A program made the position numbers and the translations under genes. A stretch of DNA of 64,000 bases, from assembly GCA_019916065.1 (NCBI GenBank), contig CM034239.1, positions 39,580,419 to 39,644,418 on the forward strand, written 5' to 3'. Under the pieces are notes generated by a model, which saw only the letters and a list, made by a program, of their open reading frames with translations, had not been told where the DNA came from and did no database searches. Of the stretch, positions 23,318 to 35,518 are shown in pieces (positions within the stretch are counted from its first letter, which is position 1; each line of letters starts with the position of its first letter). This DNA comes from Vitellaria paradoxa (Eukaryota > Streptophyta > Magnoliopsida > Ericales > Sapotaceae).

Positions 23318-26300
23318 CTCCCAACTTAAGCATTGCTAGTCCCTAGCAATGGCCTTATTAAAACGAACTACAATATTATCTTATTTTTCTTTTTGTTGGA
23401 AACACAATTGTACTTAACAGTGTGCAGCAAGCCTTTTAAACCCCTAGGTTCTCCCTAGTGGACAAGTGAAGTCTCGTGAGGGTTTGCAGTAAATCTACCC
23501 ACAAAATTCCTAAATTGGTTTAATGAATAATAATATTCAATTCAACAACTCCTGATTTACGTTCAACATGAAATAAGTAACAAAGCTCAAGAATTGCATA
23601 AAGTTTCCCAATGCACATTAAACTTGCCTAACCTATCAACCATTTAATTTCAAGTGTGCCAATTCATGTCATTCATTCAAAATAGATTTCAAGTATACTC
23701 AAAGATTGCAACCTCAACTTTAAATCTCACCGAGTTGTCCACTCACAAATGAAATCACTTGAGAAGGGTTGCTCTTATGGTTCATGTAGGAATGCAATAT
23801 CAAATAAGTGCAGTGAATCCAAATTAAGACGTGATTGAAAGAATTAATATAGAGAGTGTTACATAGCTTCATGAATAGAATGTATTAATGTATAAACAAG
23901 ACAACTGCTATCAATCACATAAAATAGATCAATGATCTTATAAGTGTCTTTCACTTAAGGTGCATTAAGTTTTTACCAGGTCGTAGCTTGGCCATAGGGT
24001 ATTGATTAGACAAACAAAGGATAGGAAAAATCAAAGTGTATGTCTAAGGATTATAATGATAGTGTAATGAAATACTCCCCAACTTTTCTCTTTTCAATTC
24101 CTTGAATGCCAAACATTGAAGCTATATATATATATATATATTTTTCATGGAATTGATAATAATGAACTCATGAAACGCTATATCCCATATTTTTTTCTTT
24201 TTTCCTTTTTTTTTTTCAAATTTTTCTTTTTGTTCCACCATATTTTCCAATTACAAGCTCCTCCCTTATGTACCTTGTTACAATTTTTGCACAAATATCC
24301 CATGACATACAAGGGTTGGCTCACCTATATATCTAAAGTTAAAGGGTTATAAATGTGGCTAAAATAAGAAATTTTATATATTATTTTATTTTTTTTGAAA
24401 GGCTAAGTGGCTCAAAAGGTAATGTAGTCAAAGAAAAGTCACAGACCTCCAAATGTAAAGAAAGATGGCCTAACATCACTCTCTAGGTTAATAACACTTT
24501 GTCAGAGGCATTGATTAATACATGTATGTCAAAAATAGTATCTTGCGCATTTAATACCAAAGCAAAGCAATGTGATGAAGATATTCAAGAAAAGCGAGAT
24601 AAAAGAAATCATATAGAACATTAAGTATAAAACCCCAAGAACAAAAGATCAAGCTCAGAAGCTCACAGAAATGTAGAGTTTTTTAAGTCTTCACATATGT
24701 CTTGGTATACTTGAATGACTGAATCTCATGAACTCAAATCCTAAACACACTTTCATTTCAATGGTCTCAAGTGACAAGTTTTCACTATGTTAGAAAATTT
24801 TATGCCCAATTTGAATCAAGTGCCTTATTCAAAATTGAAACCGAATCATTTACTATTTTCATGATTAATACCAACATTAAACTAATTCAGAGACACATGC
24901 CAGGTCCAGTCATATTAAGTCAAGATAACCTTAATTTTCCTAAGATTTGAAAAAAAAAATTCCATTCAACTCATGTCAAATGAATTCATCATGTGAATCC
25001 TACCCCCAACTTAAAATTCACATTGCCCTGAATGTGAGAACCATGAAGCAAATGTGAGTTTGTAGTGTGTAATAGTAAGCATGATGATGAGCATGAATTA
25101 ATAGCCTACAAATAAGAGCAAAGCACAAGATAAACTAAGCATGCACCCCTTATTCAAGCCACTTAAAGCATCACCTAATACACCCCACAACTTAGATTCT
25201 ATGGCACTCCAAAAAACAACAATTATATACATGGAGTACTAATTTGGAAGTGCAAGACTAAATAAAAGGGAAAGGAATGATATTACCTCAAGAGTTTCCT
25301 TATTTGAAGAAAATACACAAACTATACAAGAAAAATGTTAGAATTAAAAGAAAATAAAAATAAAAGAAAAATAAAACAAGAAAGAGAGTTAGTACAAAGA
25401 TAAAATAAAAATAAAAGAAAAAATAAGAAAAGAAAAGTTAAACTAACAAGAAATCAAAAAATAAAGAAAAATATAATATACTGTGTACATAGGTGCTGAC
25501 GAAAGGGTTATCCAACACTCTCTCTATTATTATTATTATTATTATTTTTAACTGAAGGCATACCAATATCACCCCCAACTTAGTCTCTAGCACTTCTCAA
25601 CAATAAATAGTATATCCATGAAATACAAAAATTGAAGTACAAAACTAAATAAAGAAAATAGTTGAGATATTACCTCAAAACTTTATTCCTTTGAATTAAA
25701 CTGTACTAGAAGAAAAATAAAACTTCTTTGAGAGAAAAAGGTTAAAATAAACAAATAAAAGTAAAATAAAAGAAAAATAAAATTTAAGCTAGGCAGAAAG
25801 AAAACAAAAATAAATAAATAAAATCTAATCTACTAATATACAAGTGTTAATGCAAAGATATACTATCCAACTCCTAATCTCTCCCACTCCTTACCAAATG
25901 GCGTTAGAAATAAAATATTCTCCATGGGTCCAGAAGGTACCAAGAATGAGTATACTCTTAGTGTAGAGAACACCGGAGAATGTATGGCTTTGTGGGGATC
26001 CTTGAACCACAAATATGGCCTAAAGTTATATGTATATGTGAACATGGAATGTGGTTGTGTGTTCTTTAGTATCCTCTCAACACCTAAGAAGTGAATACAA
26101 ACTACCTTTTTGGTCTCCATCACTTTCTCCACATGTGTGGTTAATCTTGGTCAAAAGATGTTCAATTGCCTTTGTAGGATTCTCAGTTGGTGTTAGGGCA
26201 CAAGAGAAGAGGTGTGCACCACTCTTACTCTCAAGGCCTATCTGTCAAACTCTTAAAGGACGATAAAAAAAATTCACTTTCATGATAGTCCTATGGGACT

Positions 26301-26970
26301 AAAGTAGGAACCAAACCTATAATTACAATCATACTTCCACTCAAATATAGGGGTCTCAACAAATAAGTTATCAAGTGTACTAGCCCTAATAGAAAAAGTT
26401 ATATCAGAAGTGGTCTCAATGAGTGGTATGATAGAACATGATGAAACTGAAATAACTAGCTAAACATTGTACTCCTCTGAACCTATGGCATTAAAGCTCT
26501 CAGAATGAGTATTAGGATTTTCCAAGGTCACCTAGGTTGTCAGGGTGGGATGAGCTTCAAGCTCCATGGCGGTGTTGGTTGGCATGTTCTCTAAGCTCTC
26601 AACAAATGAAGTCTCGTGCATGTTAGAATTTGATGCGAACGAGTCTAAGGGCTCATTTCCTTCATTATCCTAACCATTGTCTGAACAGTCGCTCCCCTAA
26701 AAGTTAAAGGATTTTGAATTAAGATCTTCTCGTGCAAAAAACAAAAATACCCTAAATTCAGCAGTTTTAATTTTAGTGATTGGACGAACATAAGGATATG
26801 CTGTGGGCTTGAACAATATATCATCTAATATAGAGTCAATATATGTGTAAGTTTCATGTGTACTAGAATCGACTTTTAAATTAATTTATTCTCCATGTTG
26901 AGTTTACTCGTAAAGTAACTTAAAAAAATCTCATGCCAATTCCAGAGTAAAGTCAAGAAACTTACCCTCG
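23318..26970 (-). mobile_element. Degraded 3' internal region of the same gypsy-type element
   Basis: This is mostly untranslated retroelement sequence. Purine tracts of the type taagttggggg recur on the minus strand near 23325, 25010, 25190 and 25575. Two direct repeats of about 370 bp occupy roughly 25183-25545 and 25560-25885. A coding-like minus-strand relic at 25863-26132 includes FTYTYNFRPYLWFKDPH, and another at about 26520-26690 includes EPLDSFASNSNM; neither matches a domain I recognise. (ATT)n lies at 25527-25546. Stops and the truncated right side show it is dead. Confidence 0.5.
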
Positions 26971-27578
26971 GATAACTGAAATTGCATTTGAAAATGTAAT
27001 TTTGTTTACAATTATTAAGCTTTTATTAGAAAATATCTAATTTTATTAGTTTTAAAATAATTAATTGAATTTAATAAATATATTTCATATTAATTTAATT
27101 AATTAGATTAATTAAATCAATCAATTTATTTATTAAAAATCATTTAATTCAATAAATATAAAATATATAAAATTACATTTTAATTATATTATTTATTAAA
27201 AGTAATTTAAAAACATATTTCATATTAAATAAATAAATAATTAATTAATTTAGTTTTATTATTTATTAAAAATAATTTGATAATATATATATATATATAT
27301 TAATTTAATTAATTGAATTTAATTATATTATTTATTAAAATAATTTATTTTAATAAAATATTTGAATAAAAAATTTATCTTAATATAACGTAACAAAAAT
27401 AGATAAAGTTTTAAATTGACAAAATATTTGTAACAAAAAAAATAGAGTGAAAACACTTTTTTTTTATATTTTTCTGTTTAAGTTTTTAATTTTTTTGAAA
27501 ACAAAGAAACATGAGCAAATTTAACAAATATGTTTCTGTTGTGAGTTTACGAAATTTTAAAAACATAAACGGAAAAAC

Positions 27579-27594
27579 AGAAAACAAAAATATT
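27579..27594. other. SINE target-site duplication, left
   Basis: These 16 bases are identical to 27766-27781. Confidence 0.85.
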
Positions 27595-27765
27595 TTTTTT
27601 TTGGATATCTCAGGGTATTCGGTCTAATTTGCGTGCATCTCGACTAATTCCTGAGACCCTAAAATTAACGACCGGGTGAACCTCCAGTGGCCCTAAGGAG
27701 ACTTAAACTAGTGATTACTAAGAAGTAAATCTAATATCTTATCCGTTAAACTAACCCTCATGATT
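27595..27765 (-). mobile_element. tRNA-derived SINE with 16-bp target duplication
   Basis: Read on the minus strand there is a head with an A-box-like GGGTTAGTTTAACGG and a B-box-like AGTTTAAGTCTCC. The body contains GGTCGTTAATTTTAGGGTC and ATTAGTCGAGATGCACGC, resembling the conserved 3' body of Au-type plant SINEs, and it ends in a poly-A tail (the T-run at 27595-27602 on the plus strand). Both sides carry agaaaacaaaaatatt (27579-27594 and 27766-27781), a perfect 16-bp target duplication typical of LINE-mobilised SINEs. Confidence 0.85.
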
Positions 27766-27781
27766 AGAAAACAAAAATATT
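27766..27781. other. SINE target-site duplication, right
   Basis: These 16 bases are identical to 27579-27594. Confidence 0.85.
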
Positions 27782-27989
27782 ACCAAATAGAACCTTCATA
27801 GTTTTGTCTAATTTTGTACTTTAATCATGAGTAGATAAATTATTGATACATAATATCGAGATACAGAGATATAAATGGTTTTCACCTAGTACACGGGCAT
27901 AAATATAATTACTCCTTAAAATTAAAGTTTTTTATTTTATTTTATTTTATTTTTTGGGAGTCAAGCTCATTCACCATTCTGTGAGGCCA

Positions 27990-28960
27990 GTTCACCAATT
28001 CTCTTACGGTCCACGTGGCATTTCACACTCCAATTTCAGTGTGCTTCCCCTCGGTTGAAACTCAGCAATTGCTATGAGAAAAATTAGTGCTGGACCAAAC
28101 ATGCTGCCGTTTCGAACAAAAATCCCCGATTTAAATTACTTGTTAGGATGAATTTTGTATTCTATATATGTCAAATTTTTAGTTATACGGGTTCGTTCTA
28201 ATGGATCATTTGATTTTGTTGGAATGATTTTTGTTAAAAAAAAATTAAAATTTTAAAATAAATACACCCAAAAATAAAAATAATTAAACATTTATATTTT
28301 TTTATTATTTTACATTTTATGCATGTGTATATATATATATATATATATTTGTTTCTCAAGTAGCCCTATAACGCCAACGGAGAAATGTGGAATCCATCTG
28401 GGCGTGGTCGAAAGTGACCGTCACCAAAACTTCTTTGGTCCAATAGTCAGATTAAAAGAAGACTGCTTTTTTGTTTTAAAATAACAAATGGGTCTTGACA
28501 TGACCACAAAATAAATAAAATAAAAAAAGGGGTCCGATTTGGGTTAATGTTTTAAATTACTTTTTTAACAAAATTTCTAAAATTTAAAAAAAATAATTAT
28601 TAAAGTTTGAAAATTTTTATTTTTATTTGGTCCTTACAAAAACAGTAAATAAATAAATATTTGTCTATAAATTTTTTGACAAAATTTCAAGAGGAATGAG
28701 ATAGTTTTTATTACTTTTAAAACAGCGTACTTAAATTTCATGAAACAAAACAAATTACTCTCGAAGTAATCAAAGCTTAAGTTATTAGTTTCGAGTATGA
28801 TGTTGCTATATTAAAGCGATCACGACAAAATGAACTCTATAATTGCTTCGTGCAAGTGGGGCTATGAGTCCGCCTTCTCGATGAAAGAAAAATGAATGAA
28901 GGGACAAAACACTCTACCAACCATGCATCATCATCTCAATAATTGCCTATTTTATTAGGA
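27990..28960 (+). repeat. Segmental duplication Y, copy 2
   Basis: This is the same block series as 18598-18800 plus 20200-20830, but without the 1.1-kb AT-rich insert. The middle (about 28130-28425) differs and contains a (TA)n run at 28328-28349. It is non-coding. Confidence 0.6.
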
Positions 28961-29561
28961 AATCGAGACCTTTTTTAGTTGGGAATCCTTTGCTCGCCTG
29001 TTGTGTACACCATGTGATACTTACTAATTTAAAAAAAAAAAAAAAAAAAACAGACAGGAAGTTTAGCGAGAAACCTCCGCCTGCCTTTCTGGACTTTCAT
29101 GCGGAGGAACCTTTCCTTACTAATGCTTGCCTGCCTTTTTAGACCTTTCGGCTCATTTTTATTTTTAAACTTTTTATCAAAAAGATATTTTAAATTGTAG
29201 CGATGAAAGTTTGTCCCACAAAAATATGTTCGGCGTGGTTTTGGTATCAATAAATTAGTTTATCTGTTTTCAGTTTATTTTCATTTAATATGACTTTTTT
29301 TTTAATGAAATTTGAATTTTTTATAGTGATTTGTAAGTGTATTAATCGCATCTATTAAAAAATAAAAAATTTTCGTTCAATTTAAAAAAGTTAAAAAATT
29401 CAAAAATTCAAATTTTTTCTAGCCTCTTTTTTAAGCGGAACATGAATTTTTCAAATTTTAATAATTTTTTTTTATCAATGTGATTAACATGTCTAAAAAA
29501 TACTAAATAGAAAAAAAAATTGATTAAAAAACTATATAAAACAAAAATAAACTAACCTAAG

Positions 29562-30330
29562 TCTATTTGCAAAAAATCCTATTACGTACAGTGTAAGCGA
29601 GGAAATGTTGGACCACATCCTTTTACTAATAAGCAAGTAAGGGATTGACAGACTAGAATGACTTTTAATACTTAGCCTTTGATTAGTGGGCAAGAAAGGG
29701 ATCGAGGGCGATCTTCGTCAATTATTTGGGTCATAATCTTGAAAGTTTAAACATTGATTAACAACATTAGTACCTTATTTTTTTTTTAACTAAAAATAAT
29801 ACCGAATTGCAATGCATGTGAACTACCCATTTATTTTTTTATTTTGTTTTTAATTTTCTAATTTCCTAGTTCATACAGTTGTATAGTGTGTACTACTCAT
29901 TTAAAAAGATGATATAACCTATGGTTGTATACAATTATGACAACACAAGAATAAGAATAACAAATTCAAAATTTTACATCAATTGAGTATTAAAATTTGA
30001 ACGGATGAGTTTTCCAAATCACTTGCAGTATTGGCAAATCTCATGATTTTCACAGTGCCTAGCAAATGGCTTGAACCTAAAAACTTCATAATCCAAAGAA
30101 AGTATTGGAGGAGAAAACAGTTTTGTCGCAAGAATAATTATCTAAGGTCAATGCCTTCGGTTTGAGGACCAACATAGGGGAATGGATTTCATTTTTTTTT
30201 TTAATTTTTACAAGCATGTTTTTCTTGTTTTCAACCAAAAAAAGGACTGTAATGTGCACCAAAAACTATATAACTTCTTCAGTTATATATATATTTATAT
30301 ATGTAATTTAAACACAAAGGAGGGCCTTCT
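29562..30330 (+). repeat. Dispersed duplicated block X, copy 1
   Basis: The block matches 46078-46800 along nearly its whole length, and its second half also matches 36553-37140. Shared landmarks are a gcgaggaaatgttgga block, gggcgatctt...gtcaattattt, an aaaagatgatatagcctatgg block and ...cttcttcagttata. No coding sequence is seen. It could be a repeat-family member or a segmental copy. Confidence 0.65.
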
Positions 30331-31380
30331 ATTTATTTATTTGCTGGGTATTAAGTTGGATTATATATAATTGGACTAGAATATTATAAACTGCTAATAC
30401 TAAAAAAATTTTTAATCCACAATTTTACTTGAACTGGAGTTCACCTTACCTTGTATATTCCTCCGCCCATGGCCATGAGCTGTACTCCCAGTAGCAGCAG
30501 TCTCTTGAACACTGTGAATTATGGCAAGTAACTTATTAAAATTACCAAAAAAAACCACCATTGGGACTGTCGAAACTAGGGCCATTTATCCCCTCCAATC
30601 CATACTATATTATTAGTTGCTAATTGACAACTTGGAAGAGTAATTACTTCTTTTTTTTTTTAATTGATGCGGACATTATTAATGCCAAATTGACAACTCC
30701 ACGAGGGTCCTAAATTAGCATGTGAATGATTAATCTCGAGAGATAAATTAGCATGTGAATGACAACCATGAAAATCAAATAAATTGATGGGTAATGATTT
30801 TTGTTCAATTCATTGCCAGATAACAAAGTGGATCAATACCTTTAACTATCAATATTTTAACTGTACGATGAGCAAAACAGGAACTAAAGCTTGTGACCTG
30901 GAACCTGACAGCTTTCCCTCGTTAAAGGATTTTTTTTTTTTTTTTTATAGCCGTCAAAGTTCATTTTTAGTTTACTCTCAGGGATCAATACACCTAAACA
31001 ACATTTTAACTGTATAACAAGCAAAACAAAGGAACCAAAACTTATATTTATTCACAAAGAAAAACTTATATTGGTGCAGAAAATGTATTTTTTCATTATT
31101 AACAAAAGTAAACTGAAGAAAAAAAAAATGCAGCTATAACACTAGCATACATAATTGCAAAGGGTAAATTCAAATAATGACAAGCTATGAGTGTCTAGAC
31201 GCATCAAATTTAAAAAAGAAGAAATGATTCAAGATGCCATTTTCTGGTATTAATCATCTGATGGGACATGAAGAAGTTACAAAAAGCTTGCCATTTGCTT
31301 TAGTTCCACAAAGCATAAGCCTAGGTGTTGGAGGTTGGTTTCCGATTTTCTATTCCATTTACACAAGTTCAACTTTTTTT
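30330..31380. other. No recognised gene
   Basis: This is non-repetitive looking DNA with short broken frames only. A small direct repeat (aaattagcatgtgaatga) occurs at about 30713 and 30747. Confidence 0.4.
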
Positions 31381-31401
31381 GGGGGGGTTGGGGGGCGGGG
31401 G
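31381..31401 (+). other. G-rich tract, potential G-quadruplex
   Basis: Three G-runs of 7, 6 and 5, separated by TT and C, occur directly after a T-rich tract. At least four GGG tracts can be drawn, so a plus-strand quadruplex is possible. It is striking because the surroundings are AT-rich. Confidence 0.6.
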
Positions 31402-31721
31402 TAAAATTCACAGGCCATTGTTACTCTGTTTGATGACTTCGAAATTCAGAATGATCTCATAGCACGTTCAACCCAGATGATATCGCAGCACACTGGAGCA
31501 GTAATCTTATCTGCATTCATTCGCATGACCAACAACCTCAGCAGTAAGACAACATTTTACTAATCAACTTAATCCAATTCAATAAAACTTTAGTCCCAAA
31601 TACAGCATTTTACCATGAGCAAAAATACATACAACTGTCCACTGCAGCACTTGTACAAAATATAGTCAGCCAAACCCAACCTCCATTGAAGATGTACTCA
31701 TACAATTAACTATATAATACT

Positions 31722-32036
31722 TGTTAAGCCGACAACTATCCCAAAAGCTTAAGTTGCAAGAAAATGGAGCAATGTATATCAAGCTAACTTAACACCTCAC
31801 TCACGTGCGACTGCTACTCACATGTGGACTGGACAAACAAGCGAATTGAACCAAACAACGAACACAAACACAAACAAAACAAAGTGCACAAAAATAAACA
31901 TTAATAATGAAACTTGAACTCAGGACCTCTTGGAACCAGATTTATGATACCATATACCATCTTCAGTCACCAACCACCACAAAAGCTTAAGTTCTTAAAA
32001 AACCGTTCCAACAATGTATATCAAGCTAACTTATCA
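31722..32036 (-). mobile_element. TRIM-like miniature LTR retrotransposon
   Basis: Two direct repeats of about 75 bp bound a 160-bp non-coding interior. The 3' LTR (minus strand) spans 31722-31794 and the 5' LTR about 31958-32036. The better-preserved LTR begins TGTTAAG and ends CTTAACA. Just inside the 5' LTR is TGGTATCATAAATC, resembling the initiator-tRNA primer-binding site TGGTATCAGAGC. Size and layout fit TRIM elements, which move using proteins from other retrotransposons. A clean target duplication was not found. Confidence 0.65.
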
Positions 32037-32039
32037 CTA

Positions 32040-33800
32040 CCACTCCTTGCAATATAAGAATATGTACCATTTATGATGAAAACATATAATTAGAAAATTC
32101 CACAAAGAAAGGGAGAAAAAAAAATGCTCTATAAGCAACTGCCATGCAGAAGAACTACATATGGTAATATATTTTTCAATTAGGAAGCATGGACACTTTA
32201 AAATAGGTGCCATATTTGTATGCAACACGTATCAAACATACAGATTTCTCAACACTCCAAAATATGTGACGAACACACCAGCATGTCCTATTATTTTATC
32301 GTTTTTCTTCAAATATATTATTAAAAAAAATTTTAATTTGAGTACCCCAAATTCCCAAAATTATAAAATCTTATATTTTGTTATGTTTTATATATTGAAT
32401 TATATATTAAATTATTTTAGTTGTGAATGTTTTATTTATATATATAATTAATAAAAATATACAAAATTCATATTTTTGTCCATATCCCTGCCATGTTCAT
32501 AATCTCAATTTTTTTTTTTTAAATTGTTGTATTTGTGTTCATACTGTATCGTATCAGTATTTCGTATCTTTATCCATGTTTCTTAGTACTTCAGGGTTCA
32601 AGTTACAAAGCTGGATGAAAGCATCAATTTTGGCAGGAAAATCTGGCCAGGAAGATTCTCAAGAGTATTCCAACCTCATATTCAATATTCTGAAATACAC
32701 AGTTTTAAGACAACTTACAGTCAGGTTGCAATTTAGTTTCATTTGAAGTCAACTGATAAATTATAACTTGCTATAATTGAACTAGATTTAAGGATCAAGT
32801 CAATGCTTTTGACTTACAAATGAAAGAGGCTCAAATTCAGTTGTGAACATCTTTTCCAGAGTCTGCCAGAATTAATGAATAAATTTTTATCTACAACATT
32901 GAATACAATCATATTAAGACAAGGCAACCGTATGCACAAGCCTCCCACATTGCGAGGTCTGGGGAGGTTCAAATAAACAGGAACTTACATTTAGCATGTA
33001 TAACTCGATGATTTTACACAATCCTAGTCTCCTGTATACTAATAGTGAAAATATTCTTCTTTCAAAAAAAGTGAAAATATTCTACACGCTTGTCATACAT
33101 TCCCGTGCCTAAACAAATTGTCTTCAAATGGCGAGATCAATTTTCTTAGGGAAAGCTCTTAAAAAAAATGATCTTTGATGGAAAAAGGAAAAACATAACC
33201 ATTAGAAATAAGAATTTAGACAGAATGTTATTTTAAAACCATCAAAATCACAAGGTGTATCCCCACTCTTCATGCAGGAGTGAGAAAATCTACACATGAG
33301 AGGGTTGACATAATTTCCGGTGAGTGGCAAATAGTATACTCTTAATTCTCCCTTCTCAATAAGGAGGGTGATTGACAAGTTAGCTTATGTAAAAGCCTTG
33401 ACAAAGGTGGGGAAAATAGAGAACCCACAAGGCACTCAGTGAAATAAAGCAAAAACCTTTGGCACTCAGTAAAATAAAGCAAAAACCTTTCTTTTTTCCT
33501 TTTTTTTTTTTGTGTGCGCGCGTGTGTGTCTTTTATTTTCATCTAACTGAAAATACCCTAGAAGGAAAAAAATCCAATTAACAATGCAGTTAACAAGAAG
33601 ATTTGGAGTCGAGATCTTATATCATAGTGACTCTTGAGACACTCAAAATCTATGTCAACAACAGTGCACAATATCAGAATCAACAATGAAATTACTATTA
33701 TTATTATCAATAGTGAAATTATTGGTAATGCAATGTGGCTATTTTAATGCGATTTATTTCTCATGGATATATTAGCAACTCTTCTTAGAAAAAGTTTGAT
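32040..33800. other. No recognised gene
   Basis: Sequence complexity is higher than in the AT-rich blocks and could include introns or untranslated DNA, but no exon of a known family was recognised on either strand. Confidence 0.4.
33431..33490. repeat. Two-copy 30-bp tandem repeat
   Basis: The units ggcactcagt...aaaaaccttt at 33431-33460 and 33461-33490 differ by one base. A (TG)n/(CG)n tract follows at about 33511-33529. Confidence 0.9.
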
Positions 33801-33810
33801 TGTGAGTAAT

Positions 33811-34640
33811 TGTTAGGGATTTTACTAGAGTTGGCAATCCATAGTCAAAGTAGAATTCTATTCTTTGTAAACTTAGAAGTAGGTTAAGGTGTTTCGAAGA
33901 TAGAACGAACTATGTATTAGACCTTAGAATAAATCAAAGGAACTCTAGAAAAACTGCAATACAGTTTCCCAAGAAAGTTGTAGGAACAGTGCAGGAAGAG
34001 CATGGAATAGCCGCTCTAATTCACAAGAAGGTATCAAGGGGGGTATTTTTTGACTTGGGCCATGCGAGTAGAGCGCTTGATAGATGTGGGTAGCCGCAGG
34101 AAGATCACACTGGCAAGCATTGGGTTTGCAGATTTAAGACTGTGTTTCAGAAGCCATGTGTGTATCAAATTTCGTGCTCTATATATTGTGAGATGCATTT
34201 AGGGCTTTCCGCAAATAGAGATAACATTGAAGCGCAAAAAGATTTCATAGATTATAGATTTCTCTCAATACTTAGCCACATAAAGTTCATACATTGTGTG
34301 TGCATGATTCGAATAGAAGGAGTTCGAATCAAGTGTATTGTGGATTCAACGTGCCACCGAAGATTCGGTTTATCTTCGAGGATTCTAAGATGGTGTCTTT
34401 CACTTGGAGATTGGTGCATCGTGGATTCACACAAAAGATAAACAAAATAGAGTTCTCCAATCGAGTCTATCAAGAGGTTCTACACAACCAAACGTTTTGT
34501 ATAGGGAAAGATTCGAAGTTTTTTCCTGGTTTAGATTTTCCTCATTAAAATCTGTGTCTTTATATTTACTGTTTTGTGCTTGTGCTTGCACTTGCAATTG
34601 TTTGTGTTTTTTTAGATGGTATAGATGCTTTAGAGAAGAT
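33811..34640 (+). mobile_element. Copia-like LTR fragment
   Basis: The segment starts near TGTTAGGGATT (about 33812). It has repeated gtggattca/ggagttcga-type words and ends near a cttgtgcttgcacttgcaa tract, followed by TGGTATAGATGC (34618-34629). That sequence resembles a degenerate primer-binding site (TGGTATCAGAGC). No gag or pol sequence follows. Short open frames here are not credible genes. Confidence 0.45.
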
Positions 34641-34784
34641 AAGCAAGCTTGGAAAGCAAACAAAAATTGCTGAAGCTTGCTTCTGGCAGTGGAATAACTC
34701 TCGATCTTGAGGATGAATTTTATTCAACTAATGAGGTAGGGCCAATATAATAAGATAATAACGGCAATGACAACAAAATTATTG

Positions 34785-35440
34785 TGATAACCCCGACTCA
34801 CTGGTATCATAGGTTGAGTCTCACATCAGAAGCCTAAGCAGAAGATCTTATGTATATATGTAGAACACATGAACCTAATTGTAACCTTCTTAGTTAGCCC
34901 TTTTGGGGAGCTCTCATGGTTATTATGTATGGTCTCGATGCCAATCCATTCATGTGATCATATGGACTCGGGGGCACTGCACCATAGTGTTACATGAACT
35001 AATTTTAACCTTCTTAGTTAGCCCTTTCGGGGAGCTCTCATGGTTATTATGTATGGTCTCGATGCCAATCCATTCATGTGATCATATGGACTCGGGGGCA
35101 CTGCACCATAGTGTTACATGAACTAATTTTAACCTTCTTAGTTAGCCCTTTCGGGGAGCTCTCATGGTTATTATGTATGGTCTCGATGCCAATTTATTCA
35201 TGTGATCATATGGACTCGGGGGCACTGCACCATAGGGTTTGCTTTATGATTGTGAAACCCTCACAAGAACATGAGGTGTTAAATGGCAGGTGAAGAGATT
35301 ATGACGACCTGACCAGCGCTAGTGTGTGTTGGATTTCCACATCGAAAGTGTAAGCAAGGGATTTGGGTAAATACGTAAGAGCCATGAACCCAATTGTCAC
35401 CCCCTTGGCTAGCCCTTTTGGAGAGCTCCAATGCTTGTTA
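34785..35440 (+). repeat. Complex repeat with a three-copy 124-bp tandem array
   Basis: A 124-bp unit repeats from about 34883 to 35240 (unit starts at 34883, 35007 and 35131), nearly identical between copies 2 and 3. It is flanked by ccgactcactggtatcatag (34793) and a related single copy of the unit's start at about 35390-35432 (ttggctagcccttttggag). The flanking words (acatcagaag, acatcgaaagtg) are common in plant non-autonomous retroelement leaders. Overlapping open frames encode the same peptide because the repeat keeps the frame open; they are not evidence for a gene. Confidence 0.75.
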
Positions 35441-35518
35441 CAATTAGTGACTTCAATAAAAATATTCAATATCTAATTCCACAAAGCCACCATCTTTTTG
35501 ACGAAATGAGGCATTAAC

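Larger units (their letters stand above)
26980..27795. mobile_element. AT-rich TIR-like element interrupted by a SINE
   Basis: The interior resembles 19023-20126 (ttaattaa-rich, no open frame). The right end at about 27782-27795, read on the complement, is ggttctatttggtaa, related to the left end of that element. The left end is truncated or diverged. The SINE at 27595-27765 is inserted near its right end. Confidence 0.45.

Noticed and set aside
30440..33600. Possible upstream exons of the IST1-like gene
   Set aside because: Searched by eye for the conserved IST1 N-terminal domain on the plus strand; nothing matched.
34142..34673. Several overlapping frames on both strands
   Set aside because: They lie within copia-like LTR sequence and match no protein.
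34903..35293. Frames with a repeated peptide
   Set aside because: They arise because the 124-bp tandem repeat happens to lack stops; no coding context.
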